Source of the DNA: Saprolegnia diclina VS20
Lineage: Eukaryota > Oomycota > Saprolegniomycetes > Saprolegniales > Saprolegniaceae
NCBI RefSeq assembly: GCF_000281045.1
Contig: NW_008246080.1
Location: 195,844 to 259,843, forward strand
DNA: 64,000 nt
Reading direction: 5' to 3'
In this document: positions 1 to 11,060 of the stretch, piece by piece
Numbering within the stretch: position 1 is the stretch's first letter
Layout of the letters: each line of letters begins with the position of its first letter
The notes under the pieces: generated by a model
Seen by the model: only the letters and a program-made list of their open reading frames with translations
What the model was told of the DNA's origin: nothing
The model's database searches: none
Translations under genes and position numbers: made by a program

Positions 1-175
1 CGACGGTCGTCGCATCGTGGCCGGCCTCGATCGGGTAGAGGTCGTCGACGTCGAGGGTCTTGGTTGCGCCGAGGGCCAGGAGCGGGCTCAGCCACGTGAA
101 GAAGAGCGCCGACGTGCAGCTTGCGCGGACTGGCGCCGGTGCTTTTGCCAGCAGTGGCGTTGCCTCGCTGGCCAT
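1..175 (-). CDS. ABCC-type ABC transporter, N-terminal fragment (cut by window edge)
   Basis: The start codon is the complement of 173-175, and the frame stays open for 58 codons to the left edge. The peptide begins MASEATPLL, then has FFTWLSPLLALG and LDVDDLYP. This is the same layout as the start of the complete ABCC pump at 5325 (FTWMNPLLELG, then EMDDLYQL). In MRP/ABCC proteins without a TMD0 this segment is the cytoplasmic leader just before the first membrane domain. What is seen is only this leader; assignment to a full ABCC exporter is inferred from the paralog. The gene points away from the other ABCC, with the PH-CLU gene between them, so it is a dispersed local duplicate rather than a simple tandem. 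Confidence 0.8.
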   Translation of the reverse strand, partial: MASEATPLLAKAPAPVRASCTSALFFTWLSPLLALGATKTLDVDDLYPIEAGHDATTV

Positions 176-1015
176 GACGGGTCCTCGCTCGGGATCGGGT
201 GGTCTCGAAAATGCAGAGCGAAATCTTGATGTTTGTAGGAAGCATTAAATATTGCATTTTAAGTTTTCGAAGCGTGGCGTGTTCGATATTTGAACTTGGT
301 CTTTGTATGGAGCAACTGAGGTGGGCGATGCGAAATAGGTGCAATGACGCAGCTAGTGGGTAAAACTGGGTTTTACCTTGTTTACCGTGAATAACGTGCT
401 GTCGCCGACGTTGCACTTTTGACGTGGCAGCACGAAAACGTAGCGCAGCGAATGGCGGTGCAGCAGTGTCCGAGAAGACTGCCAGGTCAAGCAACCCGGG
501 CAATACGACACGGAACTAGCTGGCATTCTTGGCCAATGGTCTTGGTGAACAAGGATACGCGGTTAGTTCATACGAGTAGCCGCTGGGTGGTGAAGTACTT
601 GACGAGACCCTTGCTGAGAATAGGGAAGAACCGGAACCACACACTCTCCGAGCTCAACTCTCAGAGAAAAGACAGAAAGCTAATCGAGAGCAGGTCAGGT
701 TGCAGTCGGATAGAGAATCAAAAGCTTGGGGAAAGGGAGCAGAACCCTTTGGGAGTAGAAACCGCCTCCTAGGGCCACTCGAATCCACCGCCGGTTGAAT
801 TCCGCTACAATGGTATTGCAGTGAACAAATATTGGAGATTTGGGGTTTAACGCATCGAGTCGAAATAAGAGCATCTCCAACGCGCCGCCGCTAGTCATTA
901 TTTATGTTCAATTTCCTACGTGGATGACGACCTCGTTGTCGACTGCGGGGTAAGCGTCAACGGTTCATCAGCTTCTCGATCGGGCTGACAGTCATGGTAT
1001 TATTGATATGCCAAG
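176..1015. other. Non-coding stretch upstream of the partial ABCC gene
   Basis: About 840 nt. It is AT-richer than its surroundings, and the open frames are short and unlike any family I know. It presumably holds the promoter of the ABCC fragment. I see no convincing RNA gene or repeat. Confidence 0.4.
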
Positions 1016-1436
1016 CAGCTTGTGACAGCTACACGTGTGCCTCCTCGCCGGAGCACTTCGTTGCCGACGAATGCCCCGTGCAAGCACGACACATTCGCCA
1101 GTACGCAATTCGACAGCAAGTCGGACGATGCTGACCACGATGACGACCATCGCGATCAAGAGGTCTGCGAACCCGGCGACGGCACTTGGTCCGACACAGA
1201 TATAGTCATTGCAGCAACCAAGGTTGCAAAGGCACCCGCCAACGACTTCGACGCCTTGCCCCACGACAACGACGATCAAGCCGTCGCCGACGCCGTGCAA
1301 GATCGTTACCTGTGCCCCCACGATCTTTAAGCCGCCCTCAACGTCCACGATTCCGAGCACGTGGTCGCCTGCTTCGGTTCCGTGCAAGAGAACTCCGACT
1401 CCGTCGATGCGCCCGACGACGGCTCCGTGCAAGTAA
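1016..1436 (+). CDS. Possible Thr/Pro/Ser-rich Cys-containing protein (3' part only)
   Basis: Two open segments share one composition and a recurrent Pro-Cys-Lys unit: 1016-1162 (with NAPCKHDTF) and 1215-1436 (with PTPCK, SVPCK and a C-terminal APCK before the TAA stop). A 52-nt GT-AG intron at 1163-1214 joins them in phase 0. Thr/Pro-rich Cys-spaced polypeptides are common among oomycete secreted and wall proteins. No start codon or signal peptide could be tied to the 5' segment, and the opposite strand also has a 154-codon frame over the same DNA. It could be a secreted protein, a broken gene or chance. Confidence 0.25.
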
Positions 1437-1473
1437 TTTTGAAAATTAATGTGCAATACATGTCATATTCACT

Positions 1474-4400
1474 TCATGACATTTCTTCCAAGATGATCAT
1501 CGCATTAAGCTGTATGGACGCTGCAATTGACGCGAATTCGGCACTCGGCGCCAAATCATCGGTGGGATCTGCCACTGCTTGGAGCACTCGGTGAAAATAT
1601 TCTCCGGGTACATGGACAAAGAGCTGGCCTGCCACGAACGCCAACTCATCGTCCGAGACCTCGATGGCTTGTCGTCGGACGTCGTCGACGACCTACCTCC
1701 GACAGTCGTACCACACTTGCTGCGAATCATCGTACCTGCGTATCGTCGGGCGAGAGCACTCTTCGGTGCAAACCAACGAGGCGCCGCGTAATGTCTTGCA
1801 TCGCTTCCACTGTGTCGTCCTCGGCGGTCGCGTGGTCCTTAACCCACGCCCACGCGGCCGTCAAATACTCGATCGCCCGGTACGTATCGTCAACAGCCGA
1901 CGCGCACTCGCCGAGGAGCTGAAGCGATGCGACGACGTTGGTCGATGCTTCCACGCACAGCGCGTGCGCCTGGAGCGCGGTCGTGTACGCCGGTTGCAGC
2001 GCCCGCGTCGACAAGAGCAGCTGCGCTGTCGCAAGGCAGCAGTCGGCGCGGCTTGCCACCAAGGAGCTCAGCGCCGGTGCCTCGTACAGGCGCAAGCACT
2101 CTTCGTAGAGACTCAGCGCTTCGTCGGGGGCTCCGACTTGGTCGACGAGCCACGCCTGCGTGCGGCGCACTTCGACGAACGGCGCACTCTTGCGGCCAAA
2201 CGTCTCCTTGAGCACGCCGAGGCAGGCGTCGCACATGCCCAGCGCCTTGTAGTGCTCCCCGCGGTCGCACCACACGTCGACCGCCGTCATGTAAATGTCG
2301 ACGAGGAAGACATGCGTCGGACCGAGATGCCACGACGCAATGGCCACGGCTCGCTCGACGAGGTGCCCGATGCGCTCGACGTCGCCTTTGGCATGGGCGA
2401 GCGTCATCGCGACAGTGTGCGCCTTGGCGAGGTGCGCGTGCCAGCGCGGTCCGTCCTCGAGCGCCGCAGAGGCAAACGTGTCGGCGTCGCTGAGGTGCGA
2501 CGTCCGCGCCGAGAGCTCGGCGGCACACACAAGGAGGTGGCACCACTGCACCCGGTTGTGGTCCGTCGGGTGCGCCTCCTCGAGCGCGAGTGCGAGCTTG
2601 ACGTAGGCGACCGCGTCCGACAAGAGACCGGCACCGACTGCGTCGTCCGTCGACGCAATCAACCGTGTGCTTTCGGTCGTCGTCCGTAGAACCATCGACG
2701 TCGACGCGTGAAGCCCGACGATATGGTGTGCTCGGAACGGCCCCGGGGCGTCCCCGGCGCTCGCAATGTGACGAAGCGCCACCGTAACACCGAGGTGTTT
2801 TTCCAGCGCAAAGAGTACCTGCGGCAAGTGCACATCATTGCGCGTCGGCGCCGCGTGCAAGCCAAACTTGAGCCGCAGCGTCGGAAGCAACTCGTGATCG
2901 AGAAAGACGCCCGCCTCGGTGCCGCCACCGCAGACCAGATTCACAAGCGTCAACACAACCGAGCGAGAGGCCGGCGCGCCGCGGAGCATACCGCGAAGCA
3001 GCACCTTGGCCGTCCGCGCCACCATTTCGGTGAGAAGAAGTCGGCGGATATGGCCGAGCGTAGCGAGCTCGTAGAGGCGACCCAAGTACCGCATGTTGAT
3101 GCCGTCGCCGTGAAGCAACCGCGTGAGCGCCGTAGCGTCGACTACGTGAAAGTATTCGTTGGCTTCGAGGCGGGCGACCGCCGATGGGAGCACCGCCTTT
3201 TGCAAATAGTGGCTCGCGCAGGCCACCGTGCTATCGAGCGCGGCCACGGACCCCGTCCCGTAGACGTTGGAGCTCAGCGCGGTGTGGTACTGCCGAATGT
3301 ACTCGGGGCGGAGCTGGTGCAAGCTCGACGCCCCGTCGCCGTCGTGCGCACCGTCGTCATGTTCGAGAACGTCGGGTGCGCACAAATGGCGCAGCCGGGT
3401 CCATGCATAGGCGTCGTCCGTCAGTCGCACGACATGCGCGTCACGGGGTAAGACGCGCTGGAGAGCGGTAACGTCGGTCGCATCCAGCTCGGGCGGACAC
3501 AGGTTGAGCTGCTTGAGAACCGCCGTCGCAGCGATCACAAAAGTTGGTGGAAGCTCGGTTGTCTGGCACACCGTCGGTGACGCGCCATAGTCGCCAAAGA
3601 TCAGCGCGCGGGCGCCGTGGTAGTCGACGGTGCACTGCAGCGGCACTCGCAGTGTCGTCACCTCCAGCGCTTGCAGCGCGTCAATGACCGCGCGGCCAGC
3701 GCGGAGGTCGTGCCCCAGAGCCTTCCAGACAGCGACACTCGGTGCGCGCCATAAAAAGCAGCACAAGCCGTCGGCTACGTACACGTCGGCGTCGGTTGCG
3801 TCGGCATAACCATACCACCGGTGCCGGTCGCCGGTGCCATCGGCCCAAATGTTGTTGGCCGAGAAAACGTCGTCGACGTCGGTCGCACGCGTGTCAAGCA
3901 GTGTTCGCACCAGTCCCTCGGCGGCGTCTCGAAACGCTTGTGTGAGCTGTGCCACCTGCAGCGCTTTGGCCGACACCGAGAGATCATCGACGGCAAGGAG
4001 GCGCCAGAGCCGGTCGTTCCATTGCGTCGATGGCTCTGACAACGACGGGCGGGCGACCGGAACGCAGTCTGCCTTCTTTGGCGCAACGACGGGACAAGGC
4101 GGCGGTGGCGCATCCGGCTGCGGCTCGGGCACCGGTGCGTCGAGCGTCTCCTTCGACGAAGCTACCCAATCGAGAAAGTCCACGAGGGCGATCTTGCCTA
4201 CTCTGACTTGAGATGCTTTGGTCCAGTGAGAACATGAGTACCAGTGAGTCCGGGGTCGAGGCTTTGCTGGATCGTGTTGTACGCCTCGATCGACCCGTGC
4301 CAGTGAATGTACAATTTGTCATGTAAGGTGACTAGAGTTGTCTCATACAGACCTAATATACGTCGATAGAAGAAAGGATATCAAGTCGAGGAGCGCGCGC

Positions 4401-5134
4401 AGCTTGGCGCATTCGATCTTGCCCATGCCTCGACCGTCGAGCTACGCACGCTACGTGTCGAGCCCCATGGGATAGAACGCCGGGTACCTTGGCAAATGCG
4501 GCGCGGGCGTCGGCGCAGCGCTGGTCCGTGTGCGTCGTTGGTGCTGTCGATGGCGGGTGCATGCTAGCCTAATGAAAGCGGTATTCAACACCATTTCTCA
4601 AGCTTTGCATCGACGTACGTGGATGGCTGCGACCCATTCGACGAGGTCGCGCTCGGACGCACAGCCAAACGTCCGCGTCTTCTCCTATGCGCCAGCATCT
4701 TCAGCCGCGCAATGTAGCGTCCATTAAGCGTACCGTGTGCTTGTCGACGAGCTGGAAGCAGTGCTTTCGCTGCAAGCGCTTCTACCCTTGACGCATGAGA
4801 GACGGACGATGCATATGGCGATAGCCGTGTACCTCGATGGGCGCCGAGACGGCGACGAGCGTATGCTCGTGGAGCAAGAGTACCTTCGTTGCCTTGCTGC
4901 TACATAGGCCATGGAGCGAGAAGCCTCCGGCGTCGGCCACCTATGCACATGGCCTGTCGCCTTGTCGGCCAACCGGCGCCTCGTACCATCGGGTACCAGC
5001 GCAGCGCATGGGCGTCGAGGTGGACCCACTTGTCGCTCCACTTGGCGCCGAGGACGTTGACCGAGTGCTACCTCGGAGGATGGGTCCATGCGGCCGGGTC
5101 GTCGGCCTACCTTGGAGAGCTTCCCCGACTTCAT
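1474..5134 (-). CDS. PH domain - EF-hand pair - CLU/TIF31-like - TPR fusion protein
   Basis: Ten exons, read downward: 5134-5111, 5067-4987, 4940-4833, 4781-4734, 4684-4619, 4568-4488, 4441-4382, 4341-4242, 4197-1736, 1692-1474. The product is about 1,082 residues. Residues 1-109 form a pleckstrin-homology fold (start MKSGKLSK, then KWSDKWVHLD, ending RDLVEWVAAIH). EF-hand-like loops follow at about 138 (degenerate, last position Lys) and 185-196 (Asp1, Gly6, Ile8, Asp12). The long exon holds the CLU/TIF31 central motif (GINMRYLGRL, about residue 555) and then TPR-like helices to the end. CLU proteins act in mitochondrial positioning and mRNA binding; PH and EF-hand modules would add lipid and Ca2+ contacts (inference). 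All introns are 43-51 nt GT-AG except the one at 4342-4381, which looks U12-type. The two edge joins restore both the EF-hand frame and a 72-residue C-terminal tail. Whether PH and CLU parts are one transcript rests on that unusual intron. Confidence 0.7.
4342..4381 (-). other. Probable U12-type (AT-AG) intron inside the EF-hand region
   Basis: No GT donor joins the exon ending ALLDL to the exon starting TTLVTLHD. The only frame-keeping solution begins ATATCCTTT, which is the consensus 5' site of minor-spliceosome introns, and ends TATGAG. A weak branch-like TATCGAC lies 20 nt before the 3' end. At 40 nt it would be very short. Confidence 0.5.
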
Positions 5135-5324
5135 GGCGTCGTTTTCGTGTTTCGAAATGGGCGATCTTCCGCTACAGTTGTAACCGCCAAATCGGTTATA
5201 GTCTAACCGGTCATACCCGTTAAACCGGCCAAGCAATCCGGTTAGCCGGCTCCGCACCAAAGATTGCTGTGGCCGCGTTGGATTGGTCGGCGCCGTTTCG
5301 AAAAAGAGAATCGTTCAGTCTCCG

Positions 5325-8300
5325 ATGGGCGAAGCGCAGCCACTGCTCGCGCCGTCGCCGCTCAGCGATGGGCCGCCGGCGCCGAGGAGCTGCCTCTCAT
5401 CGATGCTCTTCACGTGGATGAACCCGCTCCTGGAGCTCGGCAACGAGCGCCCGCTCGAAATGGACGACCTCTACCAGCTCGCGCCCGCGCTGCGCGCCGA
5501 CGTGGCATCGGCGCGCTTCCAAGCCTGCTGGGACATCGAGCGGCAGCGACCGCACCCCAGCCTCGCCCGCGCGCTCGCCCGCGCATTCGGTCGGCGGTTT
5601 GTTGCCGCGGGCGTTCTCCGGCTCATCCGCGATGTGCTCCAGTTTGTCGGGCCATTCGTGATCCACCGCGTGATCGCGTACCTCTGCAACCCGCTGGCGC
5701 CCGAGTCGGACGGCCTTATTTGCGTCGCTGCCATCTTTATCGCAGGCAACCTCCAGGCGTTCTGCTTCCGCAACTACATGTACTACGTCTTCGAGACAGG
5801 CCTCCTCGTGCGCAGCGCGGTCGTCGCTGCCGTGTACCAGAAAGCACTTCGCCTCTCGTCACTGCGGTCGTCCGGTGAGATCACGAACCTCGTGGCCATT
5901 GACGCGACGCGGCTCCAAGACTTGCTCTCGGACCTCCACGCGATTTGGTATGGCCCGTGCCTCATCGCGGCAGCCTGCACGCTGCTCTACTATCAGGTCG
6001 GACCCGCGTGCTTTGGCGCCCTCGGGGTGATTCTGCTCGCGATTCCACTCTCGCTACTCATCTCGCGGCGCATGCGTACTTTGCAAAAGGCGCTCATGGC
6101 CGTCAAGGACGACCGCATCAAGGTTTGCTACGAGGTGCTCACTGGCATCAAAGTCATCAAGCTGCAAACGTGGGAGCACGAGTTCGTCAAGCGCGTCCAG
6201 AGCTTCCGCGACGACGAGCTCCGAAAGCTCAAGGCGTACATCCTCACGCGCGCATCGTCCAACTCGATCTTCAACGGTGCGCCCGCGCTCATCACGGTTG
6301 CGCTCTTTGCTACGTACGTCGTGGGGTACCACGAGGTCCTCGACGTGCAAACCTCGATCACGTGTCTCGCGTTGCTGGCGATCATGCGGTACCCGCTCTT
6401 TGTCCTCCCGAGCGTCGTGAACGCTATCGTCGAGGCGTCCGTGAGCCTCACGCGCCTCGAAGCGTGCCTGCTCGACGCCGAGCGAATGCCGGTCGGCAGC
6501 GGCGACTTGAAGCATACCGGTATCTCGCTTCAGGAGGCCACGTTTGGATGGACCGCGCCGGCGCTCGGACCCCTCACGCTCCGAATCCACGACCATGGGC
6601 TTGTCGCCGTCGTCGGGCCCGTCGGCAGTGGCAAATCGACGCTTCTCTCCGGCTTGCTCGGCGACGCACACTGCCTCTCGGGGTCCGTTGCCCTGCGCGG
6701 CAATATCGCGTACGTGGCCCAGCAGCCGTTCATCCAAAATGCCACGGTCCGCGACAACATCTGTTTCGGTCTACCGTACGAGTTTGGCCGGTACATGGCC
6801 GCGATCCGCGTCGCGTGCCTTGACGACGACCTCCGCGCGCTGCCGGGGCACGACCTCACGGAGATCGGCGAGAAAGGCATCAACCTCAGCGGCGGGCAAA
6901 AGACGCGGGTCGCCCTCGCGCGCGCCGTGTACCAAGACGCCGACGTCTACCTCCTCGACGACGTCCTCGCCGCCGTTGACGCCCACGTCGGTGCCGCGAT
7001 CTATGAATCGTGCATCCGCGGTACGCTCGGCAAGAAGCTCGTGGTGCTGGTGACCAACGCGCTCCAGTTCCTTCCAACGTGCGACCAGATCGTGGTGCTA
7101 CACGCGGGTCGGGTGGCCCAAGTCGGCGCGTACGACGCACTGCTTTCGGCACCAGCGAGCGCGCTCCAGGCTCTTGTGTCGAGTTATACACCGCCGTCGG
7201 TGCAGGACGCATCGACGGACGACGTGATTTCTGACGACGAGTTTGGGACGACACCGGGGCACCAGTTGCAGCGCGTGCCATCGAGCGACGTAGCCGAGAA
7301 GGCCCGGCACCTCATGGTGGACGAGGACCGGTCGACGGGCGACGTCGCGTGGCGCGTCTACGGTGTCTGGGTGCGCGCGTGCGGCGGTGTCTGTATCCTT
7401 AGCAGCATCCTCTGCGTCTTCTTTCTCGCCCAAGGTACGAACGTGGTCGCGACGTTCTGGCTACAAACCTGGGCAGCCAACGACGCTCAGTCGTCGACCA
7501 ACGACCGCAGACTGTACCTCTACCTCTTTGTGGGGCTCAACCTCGGCTACGTCGCCTTGATCTTTCTCCGCGTCTTGCTCTTGTACATTGTGGGTCTCCG
7601 GGGCAGCAGTGCACTCTTCACCTCGATGCTCTACCAAGTGCTTCGCGCCCCCATGGCGTTCTTCGATACGACACCACTTGGTCTAGATCCATATTGAGAA
7701 TGTCGATGGCTCAGATTGTCGATACGATGTAGGACGCATTGTGAACCGGCTCTCGAAAGACGTGTATGCTGCCGACGAAGACATTCCCGCGACCGTCGGC
7801 AACGTCCTCATCACGCTCTGCAGCGTCACTGCGACGCTGGCGACGATCGTGTACGTCACGCCAGCGTTCGCCCTCGGCCTGCTGCCCCTTGGTGTCGGCT
7901 ATATCGCGTCGCAGCGCTACTTTATCAAGACGTCGCGGGAGCTCCAGCGCCTCGAGTCGATCTCGCGCTCACCGCTCTACGCGCTCATGGCCGAGACGCT
8001 CGACGGCCTCCCGACGATCCGAGCGTACGGCGTCCAGTCGACGTTTGTGCGGCGCATGACACACTTGCTCGACCGGAACCAGCGCGCGTACTTTCTCAAC
8101 TTTTCGGCCAACTGCTGGCTCGGGCTCCGGCTCGAGTTTGCCGGCTCGATGATTGCATCGATCGCGACGCTCTGCGCCGTCGCCGCGCACTCCCCGACGT
8201 CCACCGCGTTCGCCGGGCCCGCTGGCGTCGCGCTCTCGTATGCGTTTAGCGTCACGCCGTCGCTCAACATGTCGGTGCGCTACTTGAGCCAGCTTCAGAC

Positions 8301-9108
8301 GCAAATGGTGTCGATCGAGCGGTTGCACGCGTACGCGACGATGCCGACCGAGCCGCCGCTGCGTCTGCCGTCGTCGTCGCCGACAACGTCGACGCGTGGC
8401 GAGATTGTCTTTGAGAACGTCGATTTGCGCTACCGCGCTGGCTTGCCCCGCGTGCTCCGGCAGCTCTCGGCGCGAATCCGCCCCAAGGAAAAGATCGGCG
8501 TCGTCGGGCGCACGGGCGCCGGCAAGTCGAGCCTCGTCGTTGCGCTCATGCGGCTCGTCGAGCTCCAGGGTGGGGCCATCTACATTGACGGCGTCAACAC
8601 GGCGAGTCTCGGGCTCCACGACCTGCGGTCGCAAATCTCCATCATTCCGCAAGACCCCGTGCTCTTCTCCGGCACAGTTCGCTTCAACTTGGACCCGTTC
8701 CAGCAATATGCCGACGACGCAGTGTGGGCTGCCGTCAAGCGCGCGCAGCTGGGCAGCGTCACGGCCCTCGATGCGCTCGTGGACGAACGCGGTTGCAACT
8801 TTAGTGTTGGCGAACGGCAACTGCTCTGCATTGCGCGAGCACTCCTCAAGCAGTCGCGCATCATCTTGATGGACGAAGCGACCGCGTCCATCGACCCGAG
8901 CACGGACAAGAGCATCCAGCGCGCGATCCGCGACGTCTTTGTCGACTGCACGTGCCTCACGATCGCCCACCGGCTCAACACGATCATGGACGCGGACCGG
9001 ATTTTGGTGCTGGACCACGGCGCGGCCGTTGAATTCGACACGCCGTCGGCGCTGCTCACGATCAAGCATGGCATCTTTGCGTCGCTCGTGGCCAAAGCAG
9101 CGCGCTAG
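5325..9108 (+). CDS. ABCC (MRP) family ATP-binding cassette exporter
   Basis: Two exons, 5325-7680 and 7733-9108, with a 52-nt GT-AG intron. The join restores TTPLGRIVNRLSKDVY, the conserved start of the second membrane domain. The product is about 1,243 residues, the size of short ABCC pumps without TMD0. Order: cytoplasmic leader, TMD1, NBD1 (Walker A GPVGSGKST about residue 430, LSGGQ about 520, Walker B VYLLDDV), TMD2, NBD2 (Walker A GRTGAGKSS about 1043, signature degenerate as FSVGERQ about 1141, Walker B IILMDEA). Members export glutathione conjugates, drugs or organic anions across plasma or vacuolar membranes; the substrate cannot be told from sequence. The ATG at 5325 is chosen because the next residues match the ABCC fragment at 175. 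A longer upstream frame lacks an ATG. Confidence 0.93.
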
Positions 9109-10216
9109 CTGCCGACGAACCTCAACAATCAAAGTCGCAGGATATCCGTTCTTACAGGTTTGGAACAACACCTGCGACACGCGGTAGACCGATTGCACTA
9201 TATAAAGCCATGGGATATCCAGTATGAGAGGTTTTATGCGGGAGACCCACTCTCGGTCTACACCCGAGTGTACCTACTTAGATCTTAGTACACGTCACCG
9301 ACATGCTGGACAGTTGCAACATGGGGGCATAAGCCGTCGAGACACTGCACCGGTCGCTGCCCGACGACGACGACCCGGTTGGCCCAGCGCGGTCGGTGGT
9401 CGGACCACCGTCTGTGCACTGAGATCCCGATCGACGTTACGCCGGCGCCTTTCCCGTTGACGGGTCCTGTGCACCGGCCCACGGACTTTAAAGCTCTTGG
9501 CGCCAAGAAGAATGCGATGCAGCAACGAGGTCGGTGCTATTTGCACTTGGTCCAGGAAGCTAGTCGGGCGGCTGCGCGTGTCCCACGTGGCGTGGCCTGT
9601 CCTCATCGACAACTCGGTCAATGTATGGCTCGGACGCGCCGCGAACTGCCAGCTGGTACCCTGATCGATTCAGTCACTTGGGCGTCCGTCCCCCCTCCCC
9701 CTCCCATGAATTTGCACCCATACGGCCATCACAACGTGCTTGCTCTTCTTCGCATGCATACGCTCGAAACCACGCACCTCGCAGTTACCAAGACGTCATC
9801 TCGCGTGTCGCTTCAAGTTATATGTTGGTCCATCGATCAATACATAGTCCACTTGCTAATATAGACATTGTTGTTTCTAGTCTTGCAACGGACGGCTGTC
9901 CACGTGGCGCGATCGGGCTCGACGCGCGGCCAGCACGATCAGCAGGCGCGCGCCGGAAGCCATTACACCCGCGAAACGGCGCCTTGTGACAAAAAGGGGG
10001 GAAGGCCACGGCGCCATCCACTTCCAACTGTGTGGAGGCCAGCGCTCGACTCGCTTGACTTGGCCTTTGTATACTGCGTCGCCTCCGTGTCGCTGATTGG
10101 CTGCGTTTTGGACGCTGCTGGCTTTCTGCAGTAGGGGGCCCTACAAAAAATAAAGGGGCGACGGGCAACTCGAAATTGACGGTTTTCCCTGCTTCTGGCC
10201 AGTGGTTGAGACCGAG
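9109..10216. other. Intergenic region with no supported gene
   Basis: About 1.1 kb between the ABCC stop and the PHD gene start. A TATATAAAG element sits near 9200. The open frames are short, arginine-rich in several frames at once and match no family I recognise. I could not build a spliced gene here. Confidence 0.4.
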
Positions 10217-11013
10217 ATGGCGCCGCCCCCGTCCCCGCCGGTGCGACGCACGCGCGCCAAGTCCTCGTCCGCGTCGTCGGACCTCATGGAAGACTCTGCA
10301 CCGCCGGCTGCCGGGTACCGCGCCCGTGCGAGAGGCGCAAGACGACTCATGGACGTGTAGCACGACGACCAAGAAGCGCAAGCTGAGCGATGCGCCCAAG
10401 CGCCGTGGCCGCAAGGCCAAGGGCAAGCGCAAGCACTCGGACGAAGACGACGACGACGATGACGACGATGATGACGACGAGGTCGATGAGGCCGACCTCT
10501 GCGAGCTCTGCCGCGTCAATGAGAACGACGAACTGAGCTTGATCTGCGACGCCTGCGACAAAGGTGGGCTTCATGTACGATCGCTCTCATGATCGATTGT
10601 GCTGGCTAGTGTACCACACATACTGCCTCGTGCCACCGCTCAAGGCCATTCCAGCCGGCGACTGGGTCTGTCCCAAGTGCGTCGCCGAGAAGGAGGCTGA
10701 GAAAGCTCCGACATCGGCGTCGCCTGCGCGGCAAACGCCGCCCCAACACATGCCGTCATTCCAGCACCCGCGCACGAGCCTTCCGGTGCCGCCGTCGTTT
10801 CACATGCAATCCTCGTACCACCCACCGCATCGGATGACGCCGCCGCAGCACATAGCGCCCAACCAACCTCCTCCAGGGTACCCCCACAGCTCGCCCGCGA
10901 CAGGTCTGCATCATCCGTTGCGCCCGTCGCCGCACTTGCGCCAGCTACCGATGCCATCGTACCACAACGTGCCGCCACCGATAGCAGTGCACCGTCCGCT
11001 GCCATCGCAGCAA

Positions 11014-11060
<47 letters not shown>

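Noticed and set aside
1664-3451. + strand frames of 341 and 247 codons
   Set aside because: Antisense shadows of the CLU/TPR exon; Arg-rich, no motif.
4724-5260. 178-codon minus-strand frame
   Set aside because: It reads through several introns of the PH domain. The spliced frames give a clear PH fold, and this one does not.
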